Of a stretch of DNA of 64,000 nucleotides, positions 48,889 through 58,506 are shown piece by piece. The stretch lies in contig NZ_JACSPM010000003.1 of NCBI RefSeq assembly GCF_014837165.1, forward strand, positions 186,001 through 250,000, written 5' to 3'. Made by a program: the position numbers and the translations under genes. Below the pieces are notes generated by a model. The model saw nothing but the letters and a program-made list of their open reading frames with translations, did not search any database and had not been told where the DNA came from. How positions within the stretch are numbered: the stretch's first letter is position 1; each line of letters begins with the position of its first letter. This DNA comes from Microbacterium gallinarum. GTDB lineage: Bacteria > Actinomycetota > Actinomycetes > Actinomycetales > Microbacteriaceae.

Positions 48889-49662
48889 ATGGGTTACATC
48901 AAGTCCGCCGCTCTCGAGGAGACCGGCTACGTCGTCCTCGACCGCTACAACCAGGAGCTCGACCCCAAGGAGTGGCTCGACATCGAGTACAACGACTGGA
49001 AGTCGTCGGGCGACACGCGCTTCGCGCCGCTCGCCAGCGCATTCGGCGACATCGAGTGCAACGGCTTCTGGAACCACAAGCCGCCGCGCACCGACAAGGA
49101 CGGCGTCTGGATCGACTCGCAGGTCGAGAAGGCCCCGAATCTCACGCGCCGCGCGCAGGAGCCGGGCGCGAACGTCGGTCGCTGCCGCGTCATCGAACTG
49201 CAGCCGACTCCCTACGGTGAGACCCTCTACAACCTTCACCAGGACGACAACAACCGTCTCAACCCGGACGGCACGGGCTGGGTGGTCCGCGGCTTCTTCA
49301 ACCTGACCGACGACAAGGACAGCTTCTTCGTCCTCCGCGAGAACCGCACCGACCCCGAGGGCGAGGTGCGCATCGCCCTCCCCGCCGGCGCGCAGCTCAT
49401 CATCGACACGCAGCGCCTGTGGCACGCGGCGACGCACATCGGCACCGAGCCGCGCTACTGCCTCATCACCTCGTGGACCTCCGGTCCCGAACTGGACGCG
49501 TACATCGAGAAGTACCACGGCGTGAACCACGTCGAGAGCGTCCACGTCCCGCAGGACGTGCTCGAGGCCGGCTACGCCGAGCAGGCCCGCAAGGACGCCG
49601 CCCGCGCCGCCTACTACGCCGCCAAGGGCCAGGCTGCGGTGAATGTCATGAGCGAGGCCTGA
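48889..49662 (+). CDS. Predicted 2-oxoglutarate/Fe(II) oxygenase-like protein, iron-box associated
   Basis: The 257-residue protein shows a jelly-roll oxygenase pattern: NLHQDDNN with a His-x-Asp pair (about residue 123), GFFNLTDD and FFVLRE strands, then LIIDTQRLWHAATHIGTEPRY with the distal His and an Arg for 2-oxoglutarate. I infer the family from this facial-triad layout; it is not a confident database assignment. The ATG at 48889 has GAAAGG nine bases upstream. An iron box upstream suggests induction when iron is scarce, as for siderophore-related enzymes. It ends at a strong terminator. Confidence 0.65.
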   Translation: MGYIKSAALEETGYVVLDRYNQELDPKEWLDIEYNDWKSSGDTRFAPLASAFGDIECNGFWNHKPPRTDKDGVWIDSQVEKAPNLTRRAQEPGANVGRCRVIELQPTPYGETLYNLHQDDNNRLNPDGTGWVVRGFFNLTDDKDSFFVLRENRTDPEGEVRIALPAGAQLIIDTQRLWHAATHIGTEPRYCLITSWTSGPELDAYIEKYHGVNHVESVHVPQDVLEAGYAEQARKDAARAAYYAAKGQAAVNVMSEA

Positions 49663-49680
49663 TCGGCTCCACCCGCTCTC

Positions 49681-49710
49681 GAAGGCCCCGGCTCAGCAGC
49701 CGGGGCCTTC
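49681..49710 (+). terminator. Terminator of the oxygenase-like gene
   Basis: GAAGGCCCCGGCT (49681-49693) pairs perfectly with AGCCGGGGCCTTC (49698-49710) around CAGC. Confidence 0.85.
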
Positions 49711-49859
49711 GTCGTGGAGGGATGCTGCGACACGGCCTAATCACATCCTTGTGATTCACCCTGCCGGTGGGTGATAATGGCGACAGCACAACCGAATACA
49801 CCGCCGGACATCCGTGCACAGGTCGTTGGGGAAGACGTACCTGATGAAACGGAGAGATC

Positions 49860-50363
49860 ATGGCGACACCACAGGCGCGTGGAGTGATCTTCATTCACTC
49901 CGCGCCACGAGCATTGTGCCCCCACCTCGAGTGGGCGATCGGTCGTGCCCTGGGCCGAGCGGTCAGCTTCGACTGGGCCGACCAGCCGGTGCTGCACGGT
50001 GCGCGGCGCGCGGAGTTCTACTGGGAGGGCACCGCCGGCACCGGCGCGGCGCTCGCCACCGCGATCCGCGGGTGGGAGCACCTGCGCTTCGAGGTGACCG
50101 AAGACCCCACCCCGCGCAGTGACGGCGGCCGCTGGCTGCACACGCCGGGACTCGGCATCCACTACGCGCAGACCGACACCGCGGGCAACGTGGTGATCGG
50201 CGAGGACCGCATCCGCTACGCCATGGAGGTCTCGGGCGGCAGCGCCGTCGAACTGCACCGTGAACTGCAGGTCGCGCTCGGGGCAGCCTGGGACGAAGAA
50301 CTCGAGGCCTTCCGTCACGCGAGCGACGACGCACCTGTCGTCTGGCTGCACAAGGTCGGCTGA
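49860..50363 (+). CDS. DUF3145 domain-containing protein
   Basis: The 167-residue protein is conserved in actinobacteria and begins ARGVIFIHSAPRALCPHLEWA. It has FDWADQPVLHGARRAEFYWEG and ends HASDDAPVVWLHKVG. I recognise it as DUF3145; the role is unknown. A GGAGAG Shine-Dalgarno precedes the ATG. It faces the fab operon through a shared terminator. Confidence 0.85.
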   Translation: MATPQARGVIFIHSAPRALCPHLEWAIGRALGRAVSFDWADQPVLHGARRAEFYWEGTAGTGAALATAIRGWEHLRFEVTEDPTPRSDGGRWLHTPGLGIHYAQTDTAGNVVIGEDRIRYAMEVSGGSAVELHRELQVALGAAWDEELEAFRHASDDAPVVWLHKVG

Positions 50364-50496
50364 GGCGAGGTTTCGCCCTGCGACGCCGGACGCGGCATCC
50401 ACAACTTCACAGACTCAGGCGGCTCGAGGCGCCGCCACCGAGGCTCGGAGAGAAGTGACCCGGGCAGCGGGAGGGCGAACCGCCGCCTGACACGAC

Positions 50497-50527
50497 AGAC
50501 GCCCCCGGAGGCTTCCCGGGGGCGTCT
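50497..50527. terminator. Bidirectional terminator between fabF and DUF3145 gene
   Basis: AGACGCCCCCGG (50497-50508) pairs with CCGGGGGCGTCT (50516-50527). It ends the fab operon on the minus strand and may also end the DUF3145 transcript. Confidence 0.8.
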
Positions 50528-50564
50528 TCGCGTATGCCGGTGCGGCGCCGCGTCGGATCCGGCG

Positions 50565-51803
50565 TCAGACCGAGCGGAATGCGACGACGGCGTTGTGGCC
50601 GCCGAAGCCGAACGAGTTGCTGATCGCGAGCTGCGGGCCGTCGCCCAGCGGCTGCGCCTCGCCCGACACCTTGAGCGGGATCTCGGGATCCTGGGTCGAG
50701 ATGTTGATGGTCGGCGGAGCGACGCGGTCGCGCAGCGCGAGGATCGTGAAGATCGCCTCGAGCGCGCCGGTGCCGCCGAGGAGGTGGCCGGTCGAGGCCT
50801 TGGTGGCCGACACCGGGATGTCGTGCACGCGGTCGCCGAACACGCTCAGGAGCGCCTTGTACTCGGCGATGTCGCCCGTGGGGGTCGACGTCGCGTGCGC
50901 ATTGATGTGGGTGACGTCGTCGGGCGTCGCGCCCGCGGCCTCGAGCGCGAGACGCACGGCGCGCGAGGCGCCGAGACCCTCCGGCTCGGGAGCGGTGATG
51001 TGATACGAGTCGGCCGTGACGCCGCCGCCGGCGACCTCGGCGTAGATCCTGGCGCCGCGGGCCTTCGCGTGCTCCTCGGTCTCGAGCACGAGGCACGCCG
51101 CGCCCTCGCCCATGACGAACCCGTCGCGATCGACGCTGTACGGGCGCGAGGCGGTCTCGGGGGAGTCGTTTCGCCTGGAGAGAGCCTGCATCGCCGCGAA
51201 CGCCGCAAGCGTGAGGCCGTGGATCACGGCCTCCGAACCGCCGGCGATGATCACGTCGGCGTGGCCGGCCCGCAGCGCGTCGACCGCGTTCACGATCGAC
51301 TCGGTGCTCGACGCGCAGGCGGAGGCGACGGTGCGCGCGTAGGCGCGTGCACCGAGGTGCATCGACACCGCGGCCGCCGGCGCGTTCGGCATGAGCATCG
51401 GGACGCTCATCGGCATGACGCGCCGCGGTCCCTTCGTCTTGAGCACGTCCCACGCGGCGAGCGTCGTCTGCAGCCCGCCGATGCCCGTGGCGAAATCGAC
51501 GCCGAAGCGCTCCGGATCGACCTCGGGCTTTCCGGCATCCGCCCACGCCTCCTGTGCCGCCACCAGCGCGAACTGCGCGGACGGGTCGAGACGGTTGGCG
51601 ACCGGACGGTCGAGGACGGTGTCGGGACGCACCGTGGCCTCGGCGGCGAAGGTCACCGGGATCTGGTACTCCTCCACCCAGTCGTACTCGAGCGTGTGGG
51701 TGCCGGAGGTCCCGCCGAGGAGGGCCGACCAGCTCTCGGGCGCGGTGCCGCCCAGCGGGGTGGATGCGCCGATGCCGGTGACGACGATTCGGGGTGTGCT
51801 CAT
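50565..51803 (-). CDS. fabF: 3-oxoacyl-ACP synthase II
   Basis: The 412-residue condensing enzyme has the Cys163 nucleophile in VASACASSTESI, then HINAHATSTPTGD and KASTGHLLGGTGAL with the two active-site His. It extends acyl chains with malonyl-ACP in type II fatty acid synthesis. The ATG at 51803 (MSTPRIVVTG) is the family start. It is the last gene of fabD-fabH-acpP-fabF. Confidence 0.96.
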   Translation of the reverse strand: MSTPRIVVTGIGASTPLGGTAPESWSALLGGTSGTHTLEYDWVEEYQIPVTFAAEATVRPDTVLDRPVANRLDPSAQFALVAAQEAWADAGKPEVDPERFGVDFATGIGGLQTTLAAWDVLKTKGPRRVMPMSVPMLMPNAPAAAVSMHLGARAYARTVASACASSTESIVNAVDALRAGHADVIIAGGSEAVIHGLTLAAFAAMQALSRRNDSPETASRPYSVDRDGFVMGEGAACLVLETEEHAKARGARIYAEVAGGGVTADSYHITAPEPEGLGASRAVRLALEAAGATPDDVTHINAHATSTPTGDIAEYKALLSVFGDRVHDIPVSATKASTGHLLGGTGALEAIFTILALRDRVAPPTINISTQDPEIPLKVSGEAQPLGDGPQLAISNSFGFGGHNAVVAFRSV

Positions 51804-51904
51804 GGGGATGGAGTCCTCGTAGATGGCCGGTGGGGGCTGTGCGCCCCCACCGTGGCCTGCGTCAGCAAGCCGGGGTATGGGGCGGCGCCCCACAGGAATG
51901 GTGC

Positions 51905-52153
51905 TTACGCCTGGTTCGACGTGATGTAGGTGACGGCGTCGCCGACGGTCTTGAGGTTCTTGACCTCGTCGTCCGGGATGGTGACGCCGAACTTCTCCTC
52001 GGCGTTCACGACGATCGTCATCATCGAGATGGAGTCGATGTCGAGGTCGTCCGTGAACGACTTCTCGAGCGCAACCTCGTCGGCCGAAATGCCCGTCTCG
52101 TCGGTGATGAGCTCGGCGAGTCCGGCAAGGACCTCGTCGCTGCTGAATGCCAT
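51905..52153 (-). CDS. acpP: Acyl carrier protein
   Basis: The 82-residue acidic protein carries growing acyl chains on a 4'-phosphopantetheine attached to Ser41 in DLDIDSIS. The motif reads DS-I rather than the usual DS-L. It lies between fabH and fabF, as in other actinobacteria. Confidence 0.96.
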   Translation of the reverse strand: MAFSSDEVLAGLAELITDETGISADEVALEKSFTDDLDIDSISMMTIVVNAEEKFGVTIPDDEVKNLKTVGDAVTYITSNQA

Positions 52154-52226
52154 GGGTTTCTCCTGTTTCTTCGGGGTTCGCGAACCGGGTGGTCCGGCTC
52201 AAGTCTAGGGTCGGGGCGCAGAGGGC

Positions 52227-53228
52227 TCAGGGGAGCACGACGACCTGGGCGCCGAACACGAGTCCGGCGCCGAAGCCGATCTGCAAGGCGAGACCGCCGC
52301 TCAGCTCGGGGTGCTCCTCGAGCAGACGGTGCGTGGCCAGCGGGATCGAGGCGGCCGACGTGTTGCCCGTCGTCTCGATGTCGCGACCGACGACCACCGT
52401 GTCGGGCAGGCCCAGCTGCTTGGCGAATTCGTCGATGATGCGCATGTTGGCCTGGTGGGGCACGAAGGCCGCCAGATCGGATGCCTGCACCCCGGCAGCC
52501 TCGAGGGCCTGGCGTGCGACCTTGACCATCTCCCAGACGGCCCAGCGGAAGACGGTCGGGCCCTCCTGGCGCAGGGTCGGCCACGGCGCCGTGCCGTCGC
52601 GGAACTCGGTGAGCGTGTGGTTCATGCCCACCGCTTCGGCCTTCGAGCCGTCGGAGCCCCACACGGTCGGGCCGATGCCGGGCGTGTCGCTCGGGCCGAT
52701 GACGACCGCTCCGGCGCCGTCGCCGAGCAGGAACGAGATGCTGCGGTCGGCGGGGTCGACGACGTCGCTGAGCTTCTCGGTTCCGATCACGAGGGCGTAG
52801 TGCGCGGCGCCGGCGCGGATCAGGGCGTCGGCCTGGGCGACGCCGTAGGCGAAGCCGGCGCAGGCGGCGTTGAGGTCGTAGGCGGCGGCCGGGTTCGATC
52901 CGACGCGGTCGGCCACGATCGCCGACACCGAGGGCGTCTGCTTGGGGTTGCTGATCGTCGCGACGATGACGGCGTCGATCTTCGCGGGGTCCACGCCCGA
53001 GCGCTCGATCGCCTCGCGGCCGGCGTCGGTCGCCAGGTCGATCGCGGTGGTCCCGGCGACCGCGCGGGTGCGGGTGATGATGCCGGTGCGCTGGCGGATC
53101 CACTCGTCGCTGGAGTCGATGGGCCCGACGAGGTCGTCGTTGGGCACGGCGATCTCACCGCGCGCGGCTCCGTAGGAGTAGATGCGCGTGTGGGCGGGCC
53201 CGGTGGGCTGGACGAGTGTGGGGGTCAT
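52227..53228 (-). CDS. fabH: 3-oxoacyl-ACP synthase III
   Basis: The 333-residue initiator enzyme has Cys123 in NAACAGFAYGV, FVPHQANMRIIDE (His) and GNTSAASIPLA (Asn), the KAS III triad. It starts chains from acyl-CoA, often branched in actinobacteria. The ATG at 53228 is chosen because GGAGAA lies seven bases upstream; an ATG at 53249 overlaps fabD and lacks such a site. Confidence 0.96.
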   Translation of the reverse strand: MTPTLVQPTGPAHTRIYSYGAARGEIAVPNDDLVGPIDSSDEWIRQRTGIITRTRAVAGTTAIDLATDAGREAIERSGVDPAKIDAVIVATISNPKQTPSVSAIVADRVGSNPAAAYDLNAACAGFAYGVAQADALIRAGAAHYALVIGTEKLSDVVDPADRSISFLLGDGAGAVVIGPSDTPGIGPTVWGSDGSKAEAVGMNHTLTEFRDGTAPWPTLRQEGPTVFRWAVWEMVKVARQALEAAGVQASDLAAFVPHQANMRIIDEFAKQLGLPDTVVVGRDIETTGNTSAASIPLATHRLLEEHPELSGGLALQIGFGAGLVFGAQVVVLP

Positions 53229-53241
53229 GCGGATTCTCCGG

Positions 53242-54159
53242 TCATGCATCGGCCGAGGCGCTCAGCAGAGCGGCTGCAGCCTGGAGGTCGTCGGGTGTCT
53301 TGACGGCGACGGCGGGAGTGCCGCGCAGGGCCCGCTTGGCGAGCCCCGTGAGCGTACCCGCGGGCGACAACTCCACGATGCCCGACACACCCTCGGCTGC
53401 GAAAGACGCCATGCAGAGATCCCAGCGCACCGGCGAGGCCACCTGGTCGACGAGCAGTTCGACGAATGCCGGGCCGGAGCCGACGGCCGCGCCGTCGCGG
53501 TTGCTCCAGATCGTGATGCGGGGATCGGATGCCGCGACCTGTGCCGCGGCGCTGCGCAGCGTCTCTACCGCGGGCGCCATGTAGCGGGTGTGGAAGGCGC
53601 CGGCGACCTGGAGCGGGATGACCCGGGTGGCGGCGGGCGGCTCGGCGGTGAGGGCGGCGAGGGCGTCGAGCGCACCGGCGGCCACGAGCTGGCCGCCGCC
53701 GTTGTAGTTGGCGGGGGTGAGGCCGAGCTCTTCGAGCCGGGAGACGACGGATGCCTCGTCCCCGCCGATGACGGCGCTCATGCCGGTCTGCTCTGCTGCT
53801 GCGGCTTCGGCCATGGCACGTCCGCGGATGCCGACGAGGCGCAGGGCGTCCTCCTCGGACAGGATGCCCGAGGCCGCGGCTGCGGCGAACTCGCCCACGG
53901 AGTGGCCGGCGACACCGGCGACGGCGTCACGATCGGGGAGCGCGTTCCACGAAAGGAGGCTGGCCGCGACGATGAGCGGCTGGGCCACCTGCGTGTCGCG
54001 GATCCGGTCGGCATCCCATTCGGTGCCGGCGGCGACGAGGTCGACGCCGGACCACTCGGAGTAGGCCGCGAGGCGTTCGGCGGTGCCGTCGACGGAGAGC
54101 CAGGGGGACAGGAAGCCGGGGGACTGGGAGCCCTGCCCGGGGAAGACGGCGATTCTCAC
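53242..54159 (-). CDS. fabD: Malonyl CoA-ACP transacylase
   Basis: The 305-residue enzyme has FPGQGSQ near the start and Ser87 in GHSVGEFAA, the acyl-transfer nucleophile. It charges ACP with malonate. The GTG start has GAAAGGA about nine bases upstream. It heads the fab operon downstream of the FasR-like regulator. Confidence 0.96.
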   Translation of the reverse strand: MRIAVFPGQGSQSPGFLSPWLSVDGTAERLAAYSEWSGVDLVAAGTEWDADRIRDTQVAQPLIVAASLLSWNALPDRDAVAGVAGHSVGEFAAAAASGILSEEDALRLVGIRGRAMAEAAAAEQTGMSAVIGGDEASVVSRLEELGLTPANYNGGGQLVAAGALDALAALTAEPPAATRVIPLQVAGAFHTRYMAPAVETLRSAAAQVAASDPRITIWSNRDGAAVGSGPAFVELLVDQVASPVRWDLCMASFAAEGVSGIVELSPAGTLTGLAKRALRGTPAVAVKTPDDLQAAAALLSASADA

Positions 54160-54243
54160 TCGTCCATCCTTTCAAGGATCATCGTGCGCCTTCTGGCGAT
54201 CCCCGCACAGAAATGCGAAGGAGCTTTGTGAGACCTGTACAGA

Positions 54244-55461
54244 TCAGGGGGCGCTTCGGCGCGAAGAAGGCGCGCGTCGGCGGGTCGCGTCGGTGCCGAT
54301 CGAGCCCAGGATGAGCGCCGTCTGGAGGATCAGCGCCTCACGCGGGCCCGTGGCATCCCAGCCGATCACCTCCGAGACGCGCTTGAGCCGGTAGCGCACA
54401 GTGTTCGGATGCACGAACAGCTCACGGGCGGTCGCCTCGAGCGATCGTCCGTTGTCGAGGTAGCTCCACAGCGTGGCGACCAGATCTGCGCTGTGCGACT
54501 GCAGCGGGCGGTAGATGCGGTCGACCAGCGTCAGCTTCGCGAGCGGGTCACCCGCGAGCGCGCGCTCGGGAAGCAGGTCGTCGGCCTCGACGGGACGCGG
54601 CGCGTGGCGCCACGCGCGGGCGACGGCGAAGCCCGCCAGCGCGGCGCGGGCGCTCTGGCCCGCGTCGACGAGAGCCGGAACGGTCGGACCGAGCACGAGG
54701 AAGCCCGGGCCGAACCCGGGCTCGAGCCGCCGCGCGATCTCCGTGAAGGGCAGATCGGCGGCGACGTCGTCGGGGCGGGTCGCCGACTCGGAGCGTCCCA
54801 CGACGAGCACGAGCCGCGAGCCCTGCACACCGATGAGCACGTCGACGCCGAGCTTGCGGGCGGTGCGCCGCAGCTGGTCGATGTCGAACTGCGGCGGCGT
54901 GGTGCCTACGAGCACGGCGACTTCGCCGTGGCCGTGCCACCCCAGCGCGGCGATCCGGCTGGGCAGCTCCTCATCGGCCTCGCCGGTGAGGATCGAGTCG
55001 ACGACGAGCGCCTCGAGGCGGGCATCCCACAGTCCTCGCGCCTCGGCGGCGCGCGCATACACGTCGGCGGCTGCGAAGGCGACATCGCGCGAGTAGAGCA
55101 GGATCGCCTCGCGGAGGTGCTCGCCCTTTCCGGCGACCCGCTCCTCGGTGATCTCGACCGTGACGCGGATGAGCTGCAGTGTCTGCTGCAGGCTCACGCT
55201 GCGCAGCAGCTCCCGCGGCGCGGCCGCGAAGATGTCGGCGGCGATCCAGGGCGTCGAAGTCGGATCCTCGTACCACGAGATGAACGACGTGATGCCCGCC
55301 TGCGCGACCAGGCCGACGGCCGACCGGCGCGCCGGCGGCATATCGGCGTACCAGGGGAGGGTCTCCTCCAGCCGCTTGATGGTCGCCGTCGCGAGGTCAC
55401 CCGAGATGCGCCGCAGCCAGGCGAGCGTATCGGTCTTGTCCATCGACGAGGGGGCGGGCAT
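54244..55461 (-). CDS. FasR-like regulator of fatty-acid synthesis (PucR/CdaR C-terminal HTH)
   Basis: The 405-residue protein has a long N-terminal sensor region (GITSFISWYEDP, RSVSLQQTLQLIRVTVE), a GGDEF-like central part and the C-terminal PucR helix-turn-helix: LVATLWSYLDNGRSLEATARELFVHPNTVRYRLKRV. In Streptomyces coelicolor a protein of this type, FasR, sits upstream of fabD and activates the fabDHPF operon. The same position here supports that role (inference). The ATG at 55461 is used; one at 55443 is possible. It follows the aceE stop by nine bases. Confidence 0.85.
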   Translation of the reverse strand: MPAPSSMDKTDTLAWLRRISGDLATATIKRLEETLPWYADMPPARRSAVGLVAQAGITSFISWYEDPTSTPWIAADIFAAAPRELLRSVSLQQTLQLIRVTVEITEERVAGKGEHLREAILLYSRDVAFAAADVYARAAEARGLWDARLEALVVDSILTGEADEELPSRIAALGWHGHGEVAVLVGTTPPQFDIDQLRRTARKLGVDVLIGVQGSRLVLVVGRSESATRPDDVAADLPFTEIARRLEPGFGPGFLVLGPTVPALVDAGQSARAALAGFAVARAWRHAPRPVEADDLLPERALAGDPLAKLTLVDRIYRPLQSHSADLVATLWSYLDNGRSLEATARELFVHPNTVRYRLKRVSEVIGWDATGPREALILQTALILGSIGTDATRRRAPSSRRSAP

Positions 55462-55469
55462 CGCGCCGG

Positions 55470-58199
55470 TCAGCTCTCGCCGCCGGCGTTTCCGCTCGTG
55501 CCCGCGGTCACGTCGTGCAGGCGGTACTTCTCGATGGCCTGCGCCGCCAGCCCGCGATCGACGGTGCCGTCCGCAGCCAGCGCCTGGAGCGTCCGCACCA
55601 CGATCGACGGACCGTCGATCTTGAAGTAGCGACGCGCTGCGGCACGGGTGTCGGAGAAGCCGAAGCCGTCGGCGCCGAGCGTGACGAAGCGGTGCTCCAC
55701 CCACGGGCGGATCTGGTCCTGGACCGCGTGCATGAAGTCGCTGACGGCCACCACCGGACCGGGGGTGTCGCGCAGCTTCTCGGTGATATACGCGGTGCGC
55801 GGCTCTTCGTCCGGGTGGAGGAAGTTGTGCTCGTCGGCGGCGAGGCCGTCACGGCGCAGCTCGGTCCACGACGTGACCGACCACACGTCGGCCTGCACGC
55901 CCCAGTCGTCGCGCAGCAGCTGCTGCGCCTCGAGCGCCCACGGCACGCCGACGCCCGACGCGAGGAGCTGTGCGCGGGGGCCGTCGCCCTCGGGCGACGA
56001 GATGCGGTGGATGCCGCGCACGATGCCGTCGACGTCCACGCCCTCCGGCTCGGCCGGCTGCACGAGCGGCTCGTTGTACACCGTCAGGTAGTACATGACA
56101 TTCGGGTCGGGGTGGTTGCCGCCGTACATGCGCTCGATGCCCGAGCGCACGATGTGCGCGATCTCGTAGCCGTAGGCGGGGTCGTACGACACCGTCGCGG
56201 GATTCGTAGAGGCGAGCAGCTGCGAGTGGCCGTCGGCGTGCTGGAGGCCCTCACCCGTCAATGTCGTGCGTCCGGCGGTCGCTCCGATGATGAAGCCGCG
56301 CGCCATCTGGTCGCCGGCCGCCCACTGGGCGTCGCCGGTGCGCTGGAAGCCGAACATCGAGTAGAAGACGTACACCGGGATCAGCGGCTCGCCGTGCGTC
56401 GAGTACGACGTGCCCGCCGCGGTGAACGCCGCGAGGGCGCCGGCCTCGTTGATGCCGACATGCACGATCTGGCCCTGCGGGCTCTCCTTGTAGGCGAGGA
56501 GCAGCTCACGGTCGACCGAGGTGTAGTTCTGGCCGTGCGGGTTGTAGATCTTCGCCGTCGGGAAGTACGCGTCCATGCCGAACGTGCGCGCCTCGTCGGG
56601 GATGATCGGGACGATGCGGTGACCGAAGTCCTTCGCCCGCAGGAGGTCCTTGAGCAGACGGACGAACGCCATCGTCGTGGCGATCTCCTGTGTGCCCGAG
56701 CCCTTCTTCGGGAGCGCGTACGCCTCGTCGCCGGGGAGCTGCAGGCCGACGTGGTGCGTGCGGCGCTCCGGCAGGAAGCCGCCCAGCTCGCGGCGGCGCT
56801 CCAGCATGTACTGGATCGTCTCGTCCTGCGGACCGGGGTTGTAGTACGGCGGCAGGTACGGGTTCTCGTCGAGCTGCTCGTCGGTGATCGGGATGCGCAT
56901 CGAGTCCCGGAAGTACTTGAGGTCCTGCAGCGTCATCTTCTTCATCTGGTGGGTCGCGTTGCGGCCCTCGAAGTGGTGACCCAGGCCGTAGCCCTTGATC
57001 GTCTTCGCCAGGATGACGGTCGGCTGCCCCTTGTGCTCGGTGGCCGCCTTGTAGGCCGCGTAGACCTTGCGGTAGTCGAGACCGCCGCGACGCAGGTTGC
57101 CCCAGATGTCCTCGTCGGACCAGTCCTTCACCAGCGCCGCCGTGCGCTCGTCGCGCCCGAAGAAGTGCTCGCGGATGAAGGCGCCGTCCTCGGCGCGGTA
57201 CGTCTGGAAGTCGCCGTCGGGCGTGGTGTTCATGAGGTGAACGAGCGCGCCGTCGGTGTCCTTCGCGAGCAGCTCGTCCCAGCCGCTGCCCCAGACCACC
57301 TTGATGACGTTCCACCCTGCGCCGCGGAAGAAGCTCTCGAGCTCCTGGATGATCTTGCCGTTGCCGCGGACCGGGCCGTCCAGGCGCTGCAGGTTGCAGT
57401 TGACGACGAAGGTCAGGTTGTCGAGACCCTCGTTCGCCGCGACCTGGAGCTGGCCGCGGCTCTCGACCTCGTCCATCTCGCCGTCGCCGAGGAAGGCCCA
57501 CACGCGCGAGTCCGACAGGTCCTTGATGCCGCGATTGGTGAGGTACTTGTTCGACATCGCCTGATAGATGGCGTTGATCGGACCGAGACCCATGGAGACC
57601 GTCGGGAACTGCCAGTACTCCGGCATGAGCCGCGGGTGCGGGTACGAGGGGATTCCGTCGGGCGCCTTCGACTTCTCCTGACGGAAGCCGTCGAGCTGCG
57701 TCTCGGAGAGACGCCCCTCCAGGAAGGAGCGCGCGTAGATGCCGGGGGAGGCGTGACCCTGGATGAAGATCTGGTCGCCGCCGGTCGGGTCGTCGAGCCC
57801 GCGGAAGAAGTGGTTGAAGCCGACCTCGTAGAGCGAGGCGGACGACGCGTACGTCGAGATGTGCCCGCCCACGCCGATTCCGGGTCGCTGCGCGCGGTGC
57901 ACGGTGATCGCCGCGTTCCAGCGCAGCCAGCGCCGGTACCGGCGCTCGAGCTCCTCGTCGCCGGGGAACTCGGGCTCGTTGTCGGGCGCGATGGTGTTGA
58001 TGTAGTCCGTGGTGGGGACCTGCGGCACGTTCAACTGCAGCTCGTGCGAGGTCTGCAGGAGGCTGAGCATGATCTCGCGGCCACGACCATGGCCCTTCGC
58101 CTGAACGAGCTGCTGCAGGGATTCCTGCCACTCGGAGGTCTCGTCGGGATCGCTGTCGAGGGGTTCCTGCGAGTACGGATCCTGATCGTTGACAGTCAC
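55470..58199 (-). CDS. aceE: Pyruvate dehydrogenase E1 component (homodimeric)
   Basis: The 909-residue thiamine-diphosphate enzyme is of the E. coli AceE type. It has [20 protein letters not shown] near the start, the ThDP motif GDGEMDE followed by [20 protein letters not shown], and a C-terminal transketolase-like domain. It decarboxylates pyruvate for the E2 subunit, which is not encoded here. The GTG at 58199 (MTVNDQDP) has GAAAGG about seven bases upstream and gives the usual length; the longer frame is less likely. Confidence 0.96.
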   Translation of the reverse strand: MTVNDQDPYSQEPLDSDPDETSEWQESLQQLVQAKGHGRGREIMLSLLQTSHELQLNVPQVPTTDYINTIAPDNEPEFPGDEELERRYRRWLRWNAAITVHRAQRPGIGVGGHISTYASSASLYEVGFNHFFRGLDDPTGGDQIFIQGHASPGIYARSFLEGRLSETQLDGFRQEKSKAPDGIPSYPHPRLMPEYWQFPTVSMGLGPINAIYQAMSNKYLTNRGIKDLSDSRVWAFLGDGEMDEVESRGQLQVAANEGLDNLTFVVNCNLQRLDGPVRGNGKIIQELESFFRGAGWNVIKVVWGSGWDELLAKDTDGALVHLMNTTPDGDFQTYRAEDGAFIREHFFGRDERTAALVKDWSDEDIWGNLRRGGLDYRKVYAAYKAATEHKGQPTVILAKTIKGYGLGHHFEGRNATHQMKKMTLQDLKYFRDSMRIPITDEQLDENPYLPPYYNPGPQDETIQYMLERRRELGGFLPERRTHHVGLQLPGDEAYALPKKGSGTQEIATTMAFVRLLKDLLRAKDFGHRIVPIIPDEARTFGMDAYFPTAKIYNPHGQNYTSVDRELLLAYKESPQGQIVHVGINEAGALAAFTAAGTSYSTHGEPLIPVYVFYSMFGFQRTGDAQWAAGDQMARGFIIGATAGRTTLTGEGLQHADGHSQLLASTNPATVSYDPAYGYEIAHIVRSGIERMYGGNHPDPNVMYYLTVYNEPLVQPAEPEGVDVDGIVRGIHRISSPEGDGPRAQLLASGVGVPWALEAQQLLRDDWGVQADVWSVTSWTELRRDGLAADEHNFLHPDEEPRTAYITEKLRDTPGPVVAVSDFMHAVQDQIRPWVEHRFVTLGADGFGFSDTRAAARRYFKIDGPSIVVRTLQALAADGTVDRGLAAQAIEKYRLHDVTAGTSGNAGGES

Positions 58200-58387
58200 A
58201 GATGACCTTTCGTCGTCTGGCAGATCGTGCCAGGTAATCGCTACCGGAGCGGACAGGCCTTTGTCGGCCCTGTACAACGCACCATCCTCCAGCCTAGCGA
58301 GTCGTGGGTCCAGCGGACGCCGTTTGCGAGCACGAGGCGATGAGCAGGCGTTCGGGCGCGAGGCCCCGACCTTAGACTGAACGACGA

Positions 58388-58460
58388 GGGCCTTTAGCTC
58401 AGCTGGTAGAGCGCCACGTTTACACCGTGGATGTCGTCGGTTCGATCCCGGCAGGGCCCA
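58388..58460 (+). tRNA. tRNA-Val (TAC)
   Basis: The acceptor GGGCCTT/AGGGCCC, the anticodon stem CCACG/CGTGG with loop TTTACAC and anticodon TAC at 58421-58423, and the T-loop TTCGATC make a complete tRNA. No CCA is encoded. A TAGACT at 58373-58378 is a likely -10. Confidence 0.96.
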
Positions 58461-58493
58461 CCGTCTTCACGACCGAGGTGTCGATGCCCGGGG

Positions 58494-58499
58494 TAGGTT
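58494..58499 (+). promoter_or_regulatory. -10 element (TAGGTT) of zinc-ribbon gene
   Basis: TAGGTT ends seven bases before the GTG at 58507 and supports that start over the upstream TTG. Confidence 0.45.
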
Positions 58500-58506
58500 G
58501 GAGGGC

